Below are positions 15,690 to 24,644 of a stretch of 64,000 bases of DNA, in pieces. Under the pieces are notes generated by a model. It was not told the DNA's origin and searched no databases. It was given only the letters and a program-made list of their open reading frames with translations. Position 1 is the stretch's first letter, and every line of letters starts with the position of its first letter. Position numbers and translations under genes: made by a program. The DNA lies in assembly GCF_900107175.1 (NCBI RefSeq), contig NZ_FNOZ01000005.1, positions 1-64,000 on the forward strand. The letters are read 5' to 3'. Origin of the DNA: Modestobacter sp. DSM 44400 (GTDB lineage: Bacteria > Actinomycetota > Actinomycetes > Mycobacteriales > Geodermatophilaceae).

Positions 15690-18311
15690 TCAGGACTCCG
15701 GCCCCTCCGGCTCGACCGGGCCGGTGCCCAGCCCCTGATCGAGCACGTCGGTACCCGGGCCGCCGATCAGGGTGTCGCTGCCGTTCTCGCCACGCACGAC
15801 GTCCTCGCCGAAGCCACCGAGCAGGACGTCGTCGCCGTTGTCACCGGCGATCGTGTCGTCGCCGGCGCCGCCGCAGATCACGTCGTCGGCGTTGCCGCCG
15901 GTGATCGTGTCGTCGCCCCCGAGCCCCATGATCACGTCGACGCCGTTGCCGCCGCGGAGCACGTCGTCGCCGGCGGTGCCGCGGATCGTCGGGACGAGAC
16001 CGTGGCAGCGCTCCGCCAGGTCGATTCCGATGACCAGCGGGTCGTGGTCGCTGGAGCGGTAGGGGTCCGCCGCGTACAGGGCGGGGTCGCCGGTGTACTG
16101 GTAGGCGAAGGACTCCACCGAGTTGATGTTCCAGTGCGCCACGTCGGTGATCTTCGCGGTCAGCTCCGCCGTCGCCAGCGCGTGGTCCAGCGAGCCGGAC
16201 AGCGCGTCGAACACGTAGCTGTACCGGCCGGCGTCGAACTCCTCGCCCAGGTCGGTGTAGCCCGCCGTCCGCAGCTCCTCGATCGGGTCCTCCTGGCTGT
16301 AGGCGTTGAAGTCGCCCATCAGCACCACGTCCGGGTCACCGGACTGCGCGCGCAGCGTCTCGGTGAACGCGGCCAACGAGGCGGCCTGCCGGACCCGGTC
16401 GCCGTTGTACGACCCCTGCCCGGTGTCGTCGGCGTTGTCGCCGGTGCCGTCCCCGCCCTTGGACTTGAAGTGGTTGGCCACCACCGTGAACGCGTCGCCG
16501 TCCTTGGCGAACGTCTGCGCGATCGGCTCGCGGGCGTTGGACCACACGGTCTCGTCGACCAGCCCGGCCGGCGCACCGACCGGTTGGACGACGCCCTGCT
16601 GGTAGATGATCCCGCTGCGGATCACGTCCCGGTCGACGGCGTAGAGCTCGGCCGGCAGCGGGACGTAGCTCCACTTGTCGTAACCGGCGGCCGCGTCGAG
16701 CCGGCCGACCAACTCGGCGAGCGCCGCGTCGGCGTTGCCGGGAGCGTAACCGGTGGAGTCGGTGTCCTCGATCTCCATCAACGTCACCACGTCGGCGCCG
16801 AGCGCCTCGATGGCCGGCACGATCTTGCCGGCCTGCTTCTCCAGCTGGGCCTGGTTCCGCGCACCGCGCCCCTCACCGCCGGAGGTGAGGAAGTAGTTCA
16901 GTACGTTGAAGGCGCCGAGCTGAACGTCACCGCCCACCTGCTCGGGTGCCACGGTGCGGGTGTTCTGTGGGGTGAAGACGCCGGCGGCGGTGCCGTCGGC
17001 CGGTTGCAGCCGGTAGGTGCCGAACCCGAAGCCCAGCACCAGCGGCTCGGTGAAGGTGAGTTCGTCGCCCACCCGCACCGGAGTCATCGGTGACAGGTAC
17101 GGCCGGCTCTTCACGCTCGTCCCGGCGCTGGCCCCGTCGTCCAGGGTGATGCTGCGGAGCGCGTTGTCGGCGGCGACGGCCGTGGCCTCCGGGGTACCCG
17201 GCCGGGCGGCCTCGGTCGGCTGCACCAGGACCCCACCCTGCGACAGGACGAGCTCCCCGAACCGGGTCAGGCCGAAGACCTCGCTGACCGTGAGCGCGTC
17301 GACCGGGCTGACGAGCATGCCTTCGAGCCGCTCGCGGTCGGCGTCATCGGCGGGCAGGTCCAGCAGTGCCGGCGCGGGCAGTTGGACCAGCGGGAGGTCC
17401 GTGCAGACCTGGACGTCGTTGCTGGAGACGATCTGCGTCTGGCCGCCGAACTCCAGCGCCTCGCCGGTGACTCCCACGGTGTCGCCCCGGTCCACGGCCA
17501 CCGGGCTGTAGACGAACACGCCGTCGGAGGTGGCGGTGTCCCCGTCTCCGTCGGCGTCCTGCAGGTAGAAGCCGGACAGGCCCGGCTCGTCGCCGACGAC
17601 GACGCCGCGGACGGTGACCTGCTGACCGGCCAGCGGCGTCTGGGCACCGGCGCCCTGGACGGCGCCGATCTCGTGCGTGGGGGTGGTGTCGCAGGCGGCG
17701 GTGACCGGCTCCTCCGACGGGGGCGCCACGTCGGGGTTCACCTCGCCCGGGGTGGCGGCCGCCGGGCCTCCCCAGACGAATGCGTCGATGGCGGCGCTGT
17801 AGCCGCGCGACAGTGACTGTCCGGCTTGTGTGCTGGAGCCCTCCGTGACCCTGATGTCCGTGCTGGTCCGCCCGGCCGCTGGGCCGGCTGTGGCAGCGAA
17901 CGCGCCCTCGTAGGAGAGGAACTCCAGGACCTCGCTGCCCCGCACGAGCGCGAGCCCATCCGGAGCACCGTTCTGGATGCCGGCTGTGGGTCCGTCGACG
18001 GTCACCACCGCAGCTCCACCGGCCAGCGCGGTGACCACCGGGAGCGGCAGCGTCGCGTAGGGAGCGCCCCCGCTGCCGTTGTAGAGCACGACGCTCAACC
18101 CGGTCGAGGTCGTCCCGTGCGGCAGCTGCACCTCGACGAACTCGCCGGTGTCGGTGTCAGCGTTGTCGTAGTGCAGCTCGGAGAGGAACGGGGTGCCGGG
18201 CGGAGCCGCGGAGGCGACCGCCGGGACGGCAAGGACGGCCAGTGACACGGCTGCGCTGCCGATGGCCGCGCGCCTCGCGAGGCTGCGGGTCCTGCCGGGG
18301 CGAACGGACAC
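15690..18311 (-). CDS. ExeM/NucH-type extracellular nuclease with lamin-tail and Ca-binding repeats
   Basis: An 873-residue secreted enzyme. Order: signal peptide (to ~residue 36, AVASAAPP), lamin-tail domain (PFLSELHYDNADTDTGEFVEV), an OB-fold nuclease-associated region (VTVRGVVVGDEPGLSGFYLQD), an endonuclease/exonuclease/phosphatase domain (FNVLNYFLT, LMEIEDTDS, VANHFKSKGG, LMGDFNAYSQEDPI, SLDHALAT, SSDHDPLV) carrying the metal and catalytic residues, and a C-terminal block of RTX nonapeptides (GGNGVDVI, GGAGDDTI, GGFGEDVV). It degrades extracellular DNA for phosphate or biofilm turnover. The gene is monocistronic or followed by the small membrane protein. Confidence 0.9.
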   Translation of the reverse strand: MSVRPGRTRSLARRAAIGSAAVSLAVLAVPAVASAAPPGTPFLSELHYDNADTDTGEFVEVQLPHGTTSTGLSVVLYNGSGGAPYATLPLPVVTALAGGAAVVTVDGPTAGIQNGAPDGLALVRGSEVLEFLSYEGAFAATAGPAAGRTSTDIRVTEGSSTQAGQSLSRGYSAAIDAFVWGGPAAATPGEVNPDVAPPSEEPVTAACDTTPTHEIGAVQGAGAQTPLAGQQVTVRGVVVGDEPGLSGFYLQDADGDGDTATSDGVFVYSPVAVDRGDTVGVTGEALEFGGQTQIVSSNDVQVCTDLPLVQLPAPALLDLPADDADRERLEGMLVSPVDALTVSEVFGLTRFGELVLSQGGVLVQPTEAARPGTPEATAVAADNALRSITLDDGASAGTSVKSRPYLSPMTPVRVGDELTFTEPLVLGFGFGTYRLQPADGTAAGVFTPQNTRTVAPEQVGGDVQLGAFNVLNYFLTSGGEGRGARNQAQLEKQAGKIVPAIEALGADVVTLMEIEDTDSTGYAPGNADAALAELVGRLDAAAGYDKWSYVPLPAELYAVDRDVIRSGIIYQQGVVQPVGAPAGLVDETVWSNAREPIAQTFAKDGDAFTVVANHFKSKGGDGTGDNADDTGQGSYNGDRVRQAASLAAFTETLRAQSGDPDVVLMGDFNAYSQEDPIEELRTAGYTDLGEEFDAGRYSYVFDALSGSLDHALATAELTAKITDVAHWNINSVESFAYQYTGDPALYAADPYRSSDHDPLVIGIDLAERCHGLVPTIRGTAGDDVLRGGNGVDVIMGLGGDDTITGGNADDVICGGAGDDTIAGDNGDDVLLGGFGEDVVRGENGSDTLIGGPGTDVLDQGLGTGPVEPEGPES

Positions 18312-18414
18312 GGAGGATCCTCTCGGAGGCGGGCACAGCCAGCGGGACGCTTGGAGCCTGAGCCCGCGCTGTGAACGGTAGATCGACCCTAAGTGATGAC
18401 GCGGTCACGTCAAG

Positions 18415-18540
18415 TCGTACGCAGCCCTCATCCGGGGCGGCGGCCAGCACGGTGTCGGCCAGCAACTGCTGGCCCTGCTGGCTCGGGTGACCATCGTCCG
18501 GCCGGACGAGCCCGGCCTCCGTGGACGACCCTGCACCGGG
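18415..18540 (-). pseudogene. SGNH/GDSL-type esterase C-terminal remnant
   Basis: In one minus-strand frame ~38 codons read TEAGLVRPDDGHPSQQGQQL and LADTVLAAAPDEG, resembling the end of SGNH hydrolases where the catalytic Asp-x-x-His (DDGH) precedes HPS..G...A. There is no start, no oxyanion blocks and no clean stop directly behind the homology. It occupies the divergent space between the nuclease and the GST-like gene. Weak evidence. Confidence 0.35.
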
Positions 18541-18572
18541 CGCGCACGCGCCGGACCGGCCAAGCTGGCCCC

Positions 18573-19616
18573 GTGATTACTGACACCAGCGGATCGGGCT
18601 ACGTCGAGGCCGGCCAGGAGTTCAAGCGCGACCAGAACTACATCCCCGACCGGATCACCGCCGACGGGTCCAGCGGATGGCCGGTGGAGGCCGGCCGCTA
18701 TCGGCTCGTCGTCGCCCGGGCCTGCCCCTGGGCCAACCGGGCGGTGATCGTGCGGCGGCTGCTCGGCCTGGCGCCGGTCATCTCGCTGGGCATCTGCGGA
18801 CCCACCCACGACGAGCGCAGCTGGACCTTCGACGAGGACCCCGGCGGCCGCGACCCGGTGCTGGGCTACGAGCGGCTGCAGGAGGCCTTCCTCGCCCGCG
18901 ACCCGGAGTACCCGCGCGGCATCACGGTGCCGGCGATGGTCGACGTCCCCACGAAGGCCGTCGTCACCAACGACTTCCTGCAGATGACGCTGGACTTCTC
19001 CACCCAGTGGACGGCGTTCCACCGCGACGGCGCCCCGGACCTCTACCCCGAGGCGCTCCGCCCGGAGATGGACGAGGTGATGCAGCGCGTCTACACCGAG
19101 GTCAACAACGGCGTGTACCGCTGCGGGTTCGCCGGCTCGCAGTGCGCCTACGACAAGGCCTACGACCGGCTGTTCACCGCACTGGACTGGCTGTCCGAAC
19201 GACTGGCCGGCCAGCGGTACCTGATGGGCTCCTCGATCACCGAGGCCGACGTCCGGCTGTTCACCACGCTGGCCCGCTTCGACGCCGTTTACCACGGCCA
19301 CTTCAAGTGCAACCGGCAGAAGCTGACCGAGATGCCGGTGCTGTGGGCCTACGCCCGCGACCTCTTCCAGACCCCGGGGTTCGGCGACACCACCGACTTC
19401 CCGTCGATCAAGCAGCACTACTACGTCGTGCACTCCGGCATCAACCCGACGCAGATCGTGCCGCTGGGCCCGGACACCGCCGGCTGGCTGACCGACTCCG
19501 GCCGGAACGAGATGGGCGGTCGTCCGTTCGGCGACGGCACCCCGCCCGGCCCGGTGGCCGCCGGCGAGGAGGTCCCCGTCGACCACGGGCCGGGAGGCAT
19601 CGGCCGGCTGGCCTGA
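18573..19616 (+). CDS. Glutathionyl-hydroquinone reductase-like (ECM4/YqjG, xenobiotic GST family)
   Basis: A 347-residue GST-superfamily protein. N-terminal thioredoxin-fold part has the active-site Cys51 in ARACPWANRAVIVRRLLGL, the signature of glutathionyl-hydroquinone reductases, followed by WTFDEDPGGRDPVLG and the helical C-terminal domain with YLMGSSITEADVRLFTTLARFDAVYHGHFKCN. These enzymes reduce glutathionyl-quinones; in actinobacteria, which lack glutathione, mycothiol is the likely thiol (inference). GTG 18573 is the start. The following EthD-like gene is 71 bases away and may be co-transcribed. Confidence 0.9.
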   Translation: MITDTSGSGYVEAGQEFKRDQNYIPDRITADGSSGWPVEAGRYRLVVARACPWANRAVIVRRLLGLAPVISLGICGPTHDERSWTFDEDPGGRDPVLGYERLQEAFLARDPEYPRGITVPAMVDVPTKAVVTNDFLQMTLDFSTQWTAFHRDGAPDLYPEALRPEMDEVMQRVYTEVNNGVYRCGFAGSQCAYDKAYDRLFTALDWLSERLAGQRYLMGSSITEADVRLFTTLARFDAVYHGHFKCNRQKLTEMPVLWAYARDLFQTPGFGDTTDFPSIKQHYYVVHSGINPTQIVPLGPDTAGWLTDSGRNEMGGRPFGDGTPPGPVAAGEEVPVDHGPGGIGRLA

Positions 19617-19687
19617 ACCGCTCGCAACTGGTTGGTTCAGGACCGACGCCCGGGCAGCCGAGCCCGGGACCGAGCAGAGGTGGCGCG

Positions 19688-20008
19688 ATGGTGCACAGAC
19701 TGATGGTCTCGTACGGGCAGCCGACCGACCCGGCGGCGTTCGACCAGCACTACCGGAACGTGCACGCCGGGCTCGGCAAGGCGATCCCCGGGGTGCTCCG
19801 GTTCACCATCGGCCACGGCGCGCCGCTGGCCCCGGGCCAGCCGGCGCCCTACCTGGTGGCCGAACTGGACTTCGAGTCCGCCGAGGCGATGGCCGAGGCG
19901 ATGGCCTCGCCGGCCGGCGCCGCGGCGGGCAGCGACGTGGGCACCTTCGCCACCGGCGGGGCGACGATGGTCAGCTTCGACGTGGAGGAGGTCAGCCCCG
20001 CCGGCTGA
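19688..20008 (+). CDS. EthD-family protein
   Basis: A 106-residue protein of the dimeric ferredoxin-like (EthD/ABM) fold: KMVSYGQP-like start (HRLMVSYGQPTDPAAF), DQHYRNVHAGLGKAIPGVL with the conserved HY..VH, and a final FATGGATMVSFDVEEV strand. Such proteins support P450 or ring-processing reactions or act as small dehydratases; the role here is open. ATG 19688 follows AGAGG. A 15-bp hairpin lies 10 bases behind the stop. Confidence 0.85.
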   Translation: MVHRLMVSYGQPTDPAAFDQHYRNVHAGLGKAIPGVLRFTIGHGAPLAPGQPAPYLVAELDFESAEAMAEAMASPAGAAAGSDVGTFATGGATMVSFDVEEVSPAG

Positions 20009-20018
20009 CCCGACCCTC

Positions 20019-20052
20019 CCCGTGGGCAGAAATGGCAATTTCTGCCCACGGG
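20019..20052 (+). terminator. Perfect 15-bp hairpin after the EthD-like gene
   Basis: Arms 20019-20033 and 20038-20052 (CCCGTGGGCAGAAAT and its complement), loop of four bases GGCA. It starts 10 bases after the stop codon. It has no T-run, as is common for actinobacterial terminators; it could also be a member of a dispersed palindrome family. Confidence 0.65.
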
Positions 20053-20123
20053 CGGGGCGCTGCGGAGGAGGATCCGCGGTACGGCCGAGCCCGCGCCCCG
20101 ATCTTCCCGGAGGGACCCCCGTC

Positions 20124-20969
20124 ATGACCGATGCGGTTCGCGATCGCGACGTCGTGCGGGCTCCCCTCGGCCGCGGCGACCTGCCGGCGCTCGTGCTGGC
20201 CAGCACCGGCCCGGACCCGCTGCCTTGGGACACCGCACTGGCCGCCGTCCTCGGCTACGCCCGCGGCCGTCGTCCGCTGCGCTTCCGCACCCCCGACGAC
20301 CCACAGGGCCGCTGGTTCTCGGTGCTCGCCTTCGGCTACGAGCGCTTCGACCGTCAGCCGGTGGCCGACGGGCCGCTCGGGGACGCCGACGTGCTGGTCG
20401 CCGAGGGGCTGCACGGGCGGCTGGGCCCCACCCGGTGGGCCGCCGTCCGGGCCACGCTGGACGATGTCCGCCCACTCGCCGAGGCCGCGGTCGCCCGGGC
20501 CGCCGGCCGGGCCTGCTGGGAGCTGCCGGCCGAGGAGTTCTCCGTGCTCGCCGAGCCCGGGACGGTCGGTGCCGCGCTGCGCGAGGTGTGGCAGCGCAGC
20601 CAGGACGCCGACCACCTCCGCCCCGACCTGGTCAGCGCGGCGCTGCACCACCGTTTCCCCACCCTCGTACCGCATGTCGACCGCACCACCCGGCGGCAGC
20701 TGTGGCCGCACGTGGTGGAGGGCGACAGCGGGGTGGAGGCCGTGGTGCACCGCGAGCTGCGGGACAACGCCGCCGCCTTCGCCGTCCTGGAGACGGCCGT
20801 CGCCGCGATGCTGGCCGACTCCGCCGGCCGTGCCGGCCCGTCGCTGACGCGGCTGCGACTGCACGACGTCCTGCTGTGGCTGAGTGGCAGTCTGCGCCTG
20901 GCGCACGCGGTCGCGCTGGGTCGGGCGACCGAGGAGTGGCGGCGGTACGAGGTCGGCGGGGTCCACTGA
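20124..20969 (+). CDS. Hypothetical protein (DUF6308-like)
   Basis: A 281-residue cytoplasmic protein, no membrane segment. Its middle section (VSAALHHRFPTLVPHVDRTTRRQLWPHV) resembles the HhH-type block around (K/R)P.L.P..D in DUF6308 proteins of actinobacteria, whose function is unknown; the N-terminal part (VLGYARGRRPLRFRTPDD) also fits. ATG 20124 is preceded by CGGAGGGA. Isolated gene between two strong hairpins. Family assignment is from recall and only moderately sure. Confidence 0.7.
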   Translation: MTDAVRDRDVVRAPLGRGDLPALVLASTGPDPLPWDTALAAVLGYARGRRPLRFRTPDDPQGRWFSVLAFGYERFDRQPVADGPLGDADVLVAEGLHGRLGPTRWAAVRATLDDVRPLAEAAVARAAGRACWELPAEEFSVLAEPGTVGAALREVWQRSQDADHLRPDLVSAALHHRFPTLVPHVDRTTRRQLWPHVVEGDSGVEAVVHRELRDNAAAFAVLETAVAAMLADSAGRAGPSLTRLRLHDVLLWLSGSLRLAHAVALGRATEEWRRYEVGGVH

Positions 20970-21172
20970 TCCGCTCGTGACGTCAGCGGCTGGACGGCCG
21001 CCAGGCCGGATCCCGGCCGGTCTGCCCGAGGAGCCGGTCCAGCACGCGTGCGCCGGTCGGCACGGGGACGACCGGGACCCCGACACTGATTGTGGGGATC
21101 GGGAGAGTGACCCCGGCCCGACCGAGCGAGTGGCCACCTGGAGCGGCCGGAGCACCCGGGGCTGGGCCCCTC

Positions 21173-21217
21173 CCACACACCGACGCCCCGGCCATCGGCC
21201 GGGGCGTCGGTGTGTGG
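21173..21217. terminator. Perfect 21-bp hairpin between convergent genes
   Basis: Arms 21173-21193 and 21197-21217 with a three-base loop (ATC): an extremely stable bidirectional terminator between the DUF6308-like gene (plus) and the S53 peptidase gene (minus), whose stop lies 18 bases away. Confidence 0.85.
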
Positions 21218-21234
21218 CAGGTGCGGAGGCGGGG

Positions 21235-22434
21235 TCAGAAGGCGGACGTGCCCCTCGGCGTGCCCAGACCGGTCGGGCCGTCCCAGCCGGTGCCGGCGGT
21301 GCACCAGACGGCGGTGGTGCAGGTGCCGTTGGAGCCGCTGACGACGTCGTTCAGCCCGGTGGTCGACACCCAGGTGTGCGCCGCCGGGTACGGCGTCGTC
21401 CCCACGCTGGGGCCCATCGCATACACGCTGGCGATGATCGGCGACGAGGCGCTGGTGCCGCCGAAGACCAGCCAGCCCTTGGTGCCCTGGTAGGCGTAGG
21501 AGTCGTAGACCGCGACGCCGGTGTTCGGGTCGGCCACAGCGGAGACGTCGGCGGTGGCCTTCGTGGTGCAGCCGGTCACCGTGTTGTCCTGCCAGAGCTC
21601 GCTGTTGAGCGTCGAGCAACCTGACCCGGCCCCGCTCCACGCCGTCTCGGTCCAGCCCCGGGTCGAGGAGGCTTTCTTCAGCGACGTGCCACCCACCCCG
21701 ATGACCGTCGGAAAGGACGCCGGGGCCTCGACCCCGTAGCCGGCGTCACCGGTCGACGCGGTGATGGCGATGCCCTCGTGCTGGTAGGACGCGAGGACCG
21801 TCGGGGTGCCGAGGTCGCTGCCGCCGTAGCTGTTGCTGATCGCCACCGCGCCGAGCCGGGCGGCGGTGTCGACGGCGGCGGCGAGGTCGGCGAAGGAGGC
21901 GCTGTCGGCCTCCACCAGCAGGATGCTGCAGTCCGGGCAGGTGGCCGAGACCATGTCGAGGTCCAGCGAGATCTCCTGCGCCCAGCCGCCGTTTGCCTTG
22001 GGCAGCGGACTGGCCATGCCGTTCTGATTGACCTTGGTGAAGCAGCCGTCGTTCGCGGCGCAGGCCGGCAGACCGAACTGCTTGCGGTAGGTGGCGAGGT
22101 CGGCCTCGGCGGACGGTGCGTCGTAGGCGTCGACGATCGCGACCGTCTTCCCACCACCCGCCGCCGCCGTCAGGCCGTAGGCCGACCGGATGTCGGCGGG
22201 TCCGTATCCGGCCGGGGTGGTGGCCGGCGGGACCGGCTTGCCGTTGCGGTCCACCTTGTCGTGGCGGATGGCGTCACAGCTGGCCGCGCCCGCGGGGGCG
22301 TCCGCGCACACCGGGACGTTGCGGTGCTGTAGACCGGTGTCCCACGGGGCGGCGGAGGCGGTGGCCGCCAGCCCGACGCTGGAGAGGGACAGGGCTGTCA
22401 CAGCCGTCAGGACGGCGATAGTTGGTCGGCGCAT
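21235..22434 (-). CDS. Secreted S53 (sedolisin-type) peptidase
   Basis: A 399-residue secreted serine-carboxyl peptidase. Signal peptide ~1-29 (ending ATASAAP). The catalytic set is visible: Glu154 and Asp158 in GGWAQEISLDLDM, oxyanion Asp230 in TASTGDAGYG, and nucleophile Ser328 in VFGGTSASSPIIA. The prodomain is short; it starts with Cys-containing segments (VPVCADAP, ASCDAIRHD) and GYGPADIRSAYGL marks the mature enzyme. Sedolisins work in acid; many actinobacterial relatives are neutral secreted proteases. No Ca-site check was possible. Single gene, terminated by the 21-bp hairpin. Confidence 0.88.
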   Translation of the reverse strand: MRRPTIAVLTAVTALSLSSVGLAATASAAPWDTGLQHRNVPVCADAPAGAASCDAIRHDKVDRNGKPVPPATTPAGYGPADIRSAYGLTAAAGGGKTVAIVDAYDAPSAEADLATYRKQFGLPACAANDGCFTKVNQNGMASPLPKANGGWAQEISLDLDMVSATCPDCSILLVEADSASFADLAAAVDTAARLGAVAISNSYGGSDLGTPTVLASYQHEGIAITASTGDAGYGVEAPASFPTVIGVGGTSLKKASSTRGWTETAWSGAGSGCSTLNSELWQDNTVTGCTTKATADVSAVADPNTGVAVYDSYAYQGTKGWLVFGGTSASSPIIASVYAMGPSVGTTPYPAAHTWVSTTGLNDVVSGSNGTCTTAVWCTAGTGWDGPTGLGTPRGTSAF

Positions 22435-22466
22435 CTGCGCACCGAATCACGCAGAGCGAGGTTGCC

Positions 22467-22492
22467 CCGCGTGTCCGGTGCAGGACACGCGG
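22467..22492 (-). terminator. 10-bp hairpin behind the UGSC operon
   Basis: Arms 22467-22476 and 22483-22492 (CCGCGTGTCC / GGACACGCGG), loop six bases. It lies ~78 bases downstream of the last gene of the UGSC operon and 33 bases upstream of the S53 peptidase start, so it is either the operon terminator or part of the peptidase leader. Confidence 0.5.
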
Positions 22493-22569
22493 AGAGGAAC
22501 GCCGTCACCATATGCTCCGTCGGGTTCGGCGACCGGCGCGCAGCCCGTCGAGGACGTCGGGAGCTGGGC

Positions 22570-23613
22570 TCAGACCGGGGTGACGGGCACGGTCACCGAT
22601 GTCGTGCCCCCGGCCCAGGTGGGCAGCAGCAGCATCTTGACCCCCGCCCCTCCGGTGACGACGACGTGCACGTCGTCCGGCGAAGCGGCCACCCGCAACC
22701 CGTCCGCGGCGTACGCCGACAGGCCCTGGGCGTCGAGCCGGGCAGCGGCCGAGCGCAGCAGGGCCGTGCCCTGCTCGAACAGGAACGTGGCGATCCGACC
22801 GCCGTCCCACCCGCGCGCGGTGAGCAGATCGGCCAGCTCCGGCGGCAGGAGCAGGAACTGCTCGCCCGACCCGGCCCGCCGGGGATCGCCGGCGGCCAGC
22901 GCGACCGAGGCCAGTGCGGCCGCCGCGGGTGCCAGCACCGAGGGGCCGTCCCGGTGGCCCTCCGCGGGCAGCACCTCCAGGGTCCCGCTCACCCCGACCA
23001 CGGTGACCGCGTCCGTGCCGGGGGGCAGCCCGCGACGCAGCGCCAGGGAGGGGAACGGGGAGTCGGCCGCCTCCGCCGTGCAGCACGTGTACTTGGCCGG
23101 CTGGCCGATGGTCGCCATGTCCGTCAGTCCGGCCCGGGCGCCGCCGATGCCGGCCAGCGCCAGGGACACCGCCCGGCCGATGCAGGCGTTGGGCCGGTTG
23201 CCCGTCCCGAGCCCACCGGCCGCCGAGGTCATCCCGAGCCGGGCCGCGACCGGACCGTGCACCAGTACGGCCACTGCCGGCGAGCCGGTGGTCGTCGCGA
23301 TGCCGAGCAGGTTGAAGCGCGGGTCCAGCGCCGCCCGCACCGCGGCCAGCACCACCGGCAGCTCGGCCGGCCGGCAGCCGGCCAGCACGGCGTACCAGGC
23401 GACCGCCCGGGCCGTCAGCTCTCCGAACAGCGGCGGGACCTGGCCGGTGGAGCGGTCCGGGTCGGCGACGCCGGCCAGCATCGCGTCGAGCCGGGCAGCT
23501 GTCGGGGGCACGACCGGCAGGCCGTCGCCGAGCCCGGCGGCGAGCAGCTCCGCCAGCACCAGCGCCGGGTCCGTGCCGTCGGCCACCAGCGGCAGATCGG
23601 CCGGCGACGTCAC
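22570..23613 (-). CDS. UGSC-operon protein C, paralogue of protein B (unknown function)
   Basis: A 347-residue soluble protein with no family name I can give. It is a clear paralogue of the gene before it: shared blocks are GDGLPVVPPTAARL, LAGCRPAELPVVLAAVRAAL, NACIGRAVSLALAGIGGARAG, QPAKYTCCTAE, DSPFPSLALRRGLP and a C-terminal VVVTGGAGVKMLLLPTWAGG. Conserved Cys residues (AGCRPA, YTCC) are candidates for redox or metal roles. The GTG start overlaps the TGA of protein B (GTGA), so the two are made together, probably as a heteromer, and follow the TrxR-UGSC selenoprotein gene. Role inferred only from context. Confidence 0.75.
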   Translation of the reverse strand: MTSPADLPLVADGTDPALVLAELLAAGLGDGLPVVPPTAARLDAMLAGVADPDRSTGQVPPLFGELTARAVAWYAVLAGCRPAELPVVLAAVRAALDPRFNLLGIATTTGSPAVAVLVHGPVAARLGMTSAAGGLGTGNRPNACIGRAVSLALAGIGGARAGLTDMATIGQPAKYTCCTAEAADSPFPSLALRRGLPPGTDAVTVVGVSGTLEVLPAEGHRDGPSVLAPAAAALASVALAAGDPRRAGSGEQFLLLPPELADLLTARGWDGGRIATFLFEQGTALLRSAAARLDAQGLSAYAADGLRVAASPDDVHVVVTGGAGVKMLLLPTWAGGTTSVTVPVTPV

Positions 23614-24644
23614 GTCGGGACGGGCACCGGTCGCGACACCGCGGCCGTGGCCCCGAAGGACGGGATCCATGCCGAGTGCTTCCCCGCGCCCCCGGCCACG
23701 AGCACGTGCAGCTGCTCCGGCCCGGTACTTACGGGAAAGGCGTCGCCGTCGGGCTGCACACCCCAGTCCTCGAACTGTCGCTGGTTGGCCCGGGACACCT
23801 TCTCGACCGGGATCCGCGCCCGTTCCCACAGCGCCTGCTGCAGGTCCGGCACGGTCCAGCCGTCGCGGTGCAGCGTGGCCGCGTGCTCGGGCCCGAGCAC
23901 CAGGAAGTGCGGACCCTTGACATAGACGTTGTTCGACCCCGGCTGGGCCATCGTGCCGGCGATGGTCAGCAGCAGGTCCTCGCCGGTCGTGCTGCCGTGG
24001 TCGTTGATGTTGTGCGGCCCCTCGGTGGCCGCGACGGTGACCACCGACTGGCCGGAGCCGAACCCGCGGCGCACCGAGTACGGCTCGAACGGGCTCTCCT
24101 CCTCGTTCTCGCCGAAGCAGAACGAGTACTTCGCCGGGCCGCCCTGGGTGGACCGGTCCATCGAGCCCGGACGGGCGCCGCCGATGTGCGTGGTCACCAG
24201 CTGCACCGCCCGGCCGATCACGGCGTTGGCCCGGGTGCCCTGGCCGAAGCAGTTGGCGCCGCAGTTGATCCCGAGGTCCAGCCGCGCCGGTCCGTTGACC
24301 ACCACCAGCGGTGCGCACGGGTGCGTGGTCGCGAGCACGCCGTGCAGGTTGTACTCGGGCGCGAGCAGCGCCCGGATCGCGACCAGCACCACCGGCAGGT
24401 CGGCGGGCCGGCAACCGGCCATCACCGCGTTCGCGGCGAAGCTCTCCCGGGTGGGCACCAGCCCGGACGGCGGCACCGGCGCCAGCTCCAGGTCGAAGCC
24501 CGCCAGCGCGGCCAGGGCCGCCTCGACCCGCGCCGGGGTCGGGGCGACCGTCGGCAGCCCGTCGCCCCAGCCGCGCCGGAACGCCTCCTCCTGCCAGCTC
24601 TCCTCCGTCACCCCCGGCAGGTCGAGCACACCGAGCTCGGTCAC
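23610..24644 (-). CDS. UGSC-operon protein B, paralogue of protein C (unknown function)
   Basis: A 344-residue soluble protein. Motifs shared with protein C: GDGLPTVAPTPARV, NAVMAGCRPADLPVVLVAIRA, NAVIGRAVQLVTTHIGGARPG, GPAKYSFCFGENEEESPFEP, and VLVAGGAGKHSAWIPSFG. It has two extra Cys in GINCGANCFGQG. The GTG start at 24644 overlaps by four bases the TGA (24641-24643) that ends the UGSC domain, i.e. its translation is coupled to ribosomes that have read through the internal TAG of the preceding gene. Function unknown; a partner of the UGSC redox protein is the best inference. Confidence 0.78.
   Translation of the reverse strand: MTELGVLDLPGVTEESWQEEAFRRGWGDGLPTVAPTPARVEAALAALAGFDLELAPVPPSGLVPTRESFAANAVMAGCRPADLPVVLVAIRALLAPEYNLHGVLATTHPCAPLVVVNGPARLDLGINCGANCFGQGTRANAVIGRAVQLVTTHIGGARPGSMDRSTQGGPAKYSFCFGENEEESPFEPYSVRRGFGSGQSVVTVAATEGPHNINDHGSTTGEDLLLTIAGTMAQPGSNNVYVKGPHFLVLGPEHAATLHRDGWTVPDLQQALWERARIPVEKVSRANQRQFEDWGVQPDGDAFPVSTGPEQLHVLVAGGAGKHSAWIPSFGATAAVSRPVPVPT

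Noticed and set aside
15612-17093. A 493-codon plus-strand open frame opposite the nuclease gene
   Set aside because: It is antisense to a gene with signal peptide, catalytic motifs and Ca-binding repeats; its translation is Val/Gly/Arg-rich low complexity, as expected for the shadow of a GC-rich gene.
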